A stretch of DNA of 32,784 bases from Elusimicrobia bacterium RIFOXYA12_FULL_51_18 (GTDB lineage: Bacteria > Elusimicrobiota > Elusimicrobia > Elusimicrobiales > UBA9959). Of the stretch, positions 31,501 to 32,784 are shown in pieces (positions within the stretch are counted from its first letter, which is position 1; each line of letters opens with the position of its first letter). Location of the stretch: assembly GCA_001800245.1 (NCBI GenBank), contig MGVA01000048.1, positions 476 through 33,259 on the forward strand. Direction: 5' to 3'. The translations under genes were made by a program, and so were the position numbers. The notes below the pieces were generated by a model that was given only the letters and a program-made list of their open reading frames with translations, did no database searches and had not been told where the DNA came from.

Positions 31501-32784
31501 TTAGGGGTTTCTGGGATTGTCCTCGTCGCCGTTAATGTGCGAGAGGGCGGAGTTTTCACCTTCCGCCGCGTGTACCCGGTCTATTATCGTTTGCCAGGAT
31601 GGTTTCTGTCCCATGGTCACACTGGTCAGGAAGGCCACGTCCACTTTAGCGCCGACATCGAAAGCCGCGCCTATGCCGGTGGTTATAATGTCCAGGTTCT
31701 TGGTCCCTTTGGGATCCGAACCGGAGCGCTTGAGGTTAAAGAAGGCGGTGTTGTAGTAGGCGTATGTTGAGCAGCCCTGGAAGACAAATATCTGATATTT
31801 GTTCTTAGGGAGTTCCAGCGGCCTGCCGATGTCCTCGGCCAGGCGCTCCGGGCTTAAATACCCGCCGAGGCCGGAGTGGCCGTCGTACAGGAAGATGTCC
31901 GATGTTTGCATGCCGTGCACGGCTGCCTTGACGAATTCCATGGAGGAGTAGGGGTTCATTAATTGCATTTCTATCGATACGCGCTTGGAACCGGCGTGCA
32001 AAGACAGCATTTTGCGGCGTGGTTCGTTCACTGTCGCTTGAAACCCGGCCGCCTTCAGGCCGGCGAAAGCGTCCTGGAAGGTCTTTTTCCCAAGGTCTCC
32101 GTTCTGGTAACTCTCGTCAATGCCTACGATGTAGGTCACCTGCAGAACGTTTCCGTTTCCGTTCTCGCCGTATAGCTTGGCGTACTCGGGATAGGTGCCG
32201 CGCGTGACGTCCATGGGCCTGAGGTCGGTCGTTATTCCTACCAGGTCCGCGCCGGTTAGCGGGCAGCCTTCCTGGTAGGGGTTCCAGAAGTACCAGAAAT
32301 CGTCCTCGCTGTTGTAATGTTCGTCGGTGCAGAGGTTTTTGCGCGAATTAGAGGCGGCGAAACCCTTGCGGTATATGGTCACCGGATCCTTGGGGAGGAC
32401 GAATTGTATGCGCTGCATGCCGCTGCCGCCGGGGAACAGTTTTGAGGAGAAGACCACGATATCGTCGTACGAATAGGTGATCTTGGCGTAGGATTCGTTC
32501 GGGACCTTTTCCGCGCCCAGCAACGTCATTTTGTAGTTGCCCGAGGGGATGCCTGGGGCATCCTCGAAACCGGGATGGGTGGTGAAAGCGCCGTACATGT
32601 GCTGCAATTGCAGGCCCACAAGTTCGGAAACAATCTCATTCTGTTCCTGGTTCTCCAATATGCGTGAAACGGGACCGGTATATTCCGAAGGGATCTTGTA
32701 AAGCATATAGGTGGTGAACTGCATGCGCGCGCGGCGTGAATCCGAACCATACCACTTTAAATTCGAAGCCTTGAGAGCGGCGGC
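31501..32784 (-). CDS. Unknown protein with a possible caspase-like (clan CD) His/Cys pair; 5' end beyond window
   Basis: On the - strand the frame is open to the window edge (residues before the Met at 32724 read ALKASNLKWYGSDSRRARMQ), so the protein is longer than the 407 residues from that Met. The N-terminal visible part is beta-rich (YKIPSEYTGPVSRIL, then SGNYKMTLLGAEKV and FVLPKDPVTIYRKGF). Near the C-terminus a hydrophobic strand leads to FLYDGHSGLGG (His about 283), and a second strand to FVFQGCSTYAYYN (Cys about 318). A strand-His-Gly/Ser and a strand-Cys 30-50 residues apart is the layout of clan CD cysteine peptidases (caspases, gingipains). This is pattern-based; the domain could instead be a non-peptidase relative. 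The gene converges on the structured RNA. Confidence 0.7.
   Translation of the reverse strand, partial: AAALKASNLKWYGSDSRRARMQFTTYMLYKIPSEYTGPVSRILENQEQNEIVSELVGLQLQHMYGAFTTHPGFEDAPGIPSGNYKMTLLGAEKVPNESYAKITYSYDDIVVFSSKLFPGGSGMQRIQFVLPKDPVTIYRKGFAASNSRKNLCTDEHYNSEDDFWYFWNPYQEGCPLTGADLVGITTDLRPMDVTRGTYPEYAKLYGENGNGNVLQVTYIVGIDESYQNGDLGKKTFQDAFAGLKAAGFQATVNEPRRKMLSLHAGSKRVSIEMQLMNPYSSMEFVKAAVHGMQTSDIFLYDGHSGLGGYLSPERLAEDIGRPLELPKNKYQIFVFQGCSTYAYYNTAFFNLKRSGSDPKGTKNLDIITTGIGAAFDVGAKVDVAFLTSVTMGQKPSWQTIIDRVHAAEGENSALSHINGDEDNPRNP

Noticed and set aside
1-32784. CRISPR array, integrase, phage or transposase genes
   Set aside because: No regularly spaced direct repeats were seen, and no predicted protein has integrase, transposase or phage structural motifs.

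Overview
The window comes from a diderm (Gram-negative type) bacterium. It encodes outer-membrane beta-barrel proteins, a LolA-like periplasmic protein with FtsX-type permeases, and several Sec signal peptides. Base composition is moderately GC-rich, and genes are packed on the + strand with 4-bp ATGA overlaps. The lineage cannot be fixed from sequence alone. The mix of sensory genes, AddAB-like nuclease and Lol-like export would suit Elusimicrobiota or a deltaproteobacterium-like group, but that is a guess. No rRNA, tRNA, phage genes, transposase or CRISPR array was seen.

Region 1 (1-12012) is a signal-transduction island. In order it holds a truncated ABC_sub_bind-type periplasmic binding protein, a membrane PAS histidine kinase, the decayed 3' end of an outer-membrane porin, a second kinase with a XylR_N/V4R ligand-sensor head, two single-domain receivers, an OmpR-type regulator, a sensorless soluble kinase, a six-helix membrane kinase, a FlgO/CsgG-like exported protein, a receiver-GGDEF protein and a double-receiver protein. 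The two PAS kinases share a nearly identical catalytic core, so one arose by tandem duplication and changed its sensor. Only the OmpR-type regulator has a DNA-binding output; most of the rest look like phosphorelay parts.

Scattered through region 1 is a family of short palindromic elements bounded by TTAA. The one complete copy (9125-9311) lies in frame inside the 5' end of the FlgO/CsgG-like gene. Another copy supplies the stop codon of the soluble kinase. Four partial ends lie in intergenic DNA. No transposase is visible, so they look like MITEs.

Region 2 (12321-15039) has an SDR-type oxidoreductase with a DUF2867-like C-terminus, a small unknown gene on the - strand, and a secreted polysaccharide deacetylase.

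Region 3 (15129-30726) is a DNA repair/recombination block (rmuC, recQ, AddA-like helicase-nuclease, AddB-like nuclease). It is interrupted between the AddA- and AddB-like genes by a five-gene cell-envelope operon: ABC ATPase, two FtsX permeases, LolA-like protein and outer-membrane barrel. The two Add-like proteins would be expected to form one double-strand-break-processing complex.

Region 4 (30727-32784) contains the most unusual feature. A consensus sigma-70 promoter (31052-31080) and a strong intrinsic terminator (31418-31448) bracket about 360 nt with no plausible protein. About 280 nt of it is almost free of A and is packed with short GC hairpins. It matches no RNA family I can recognise and is the best candidate for something undescribed. 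Convergent to it is a - strand gene, cut by the window edge, that may carry a caspase-like His/Cys pair.
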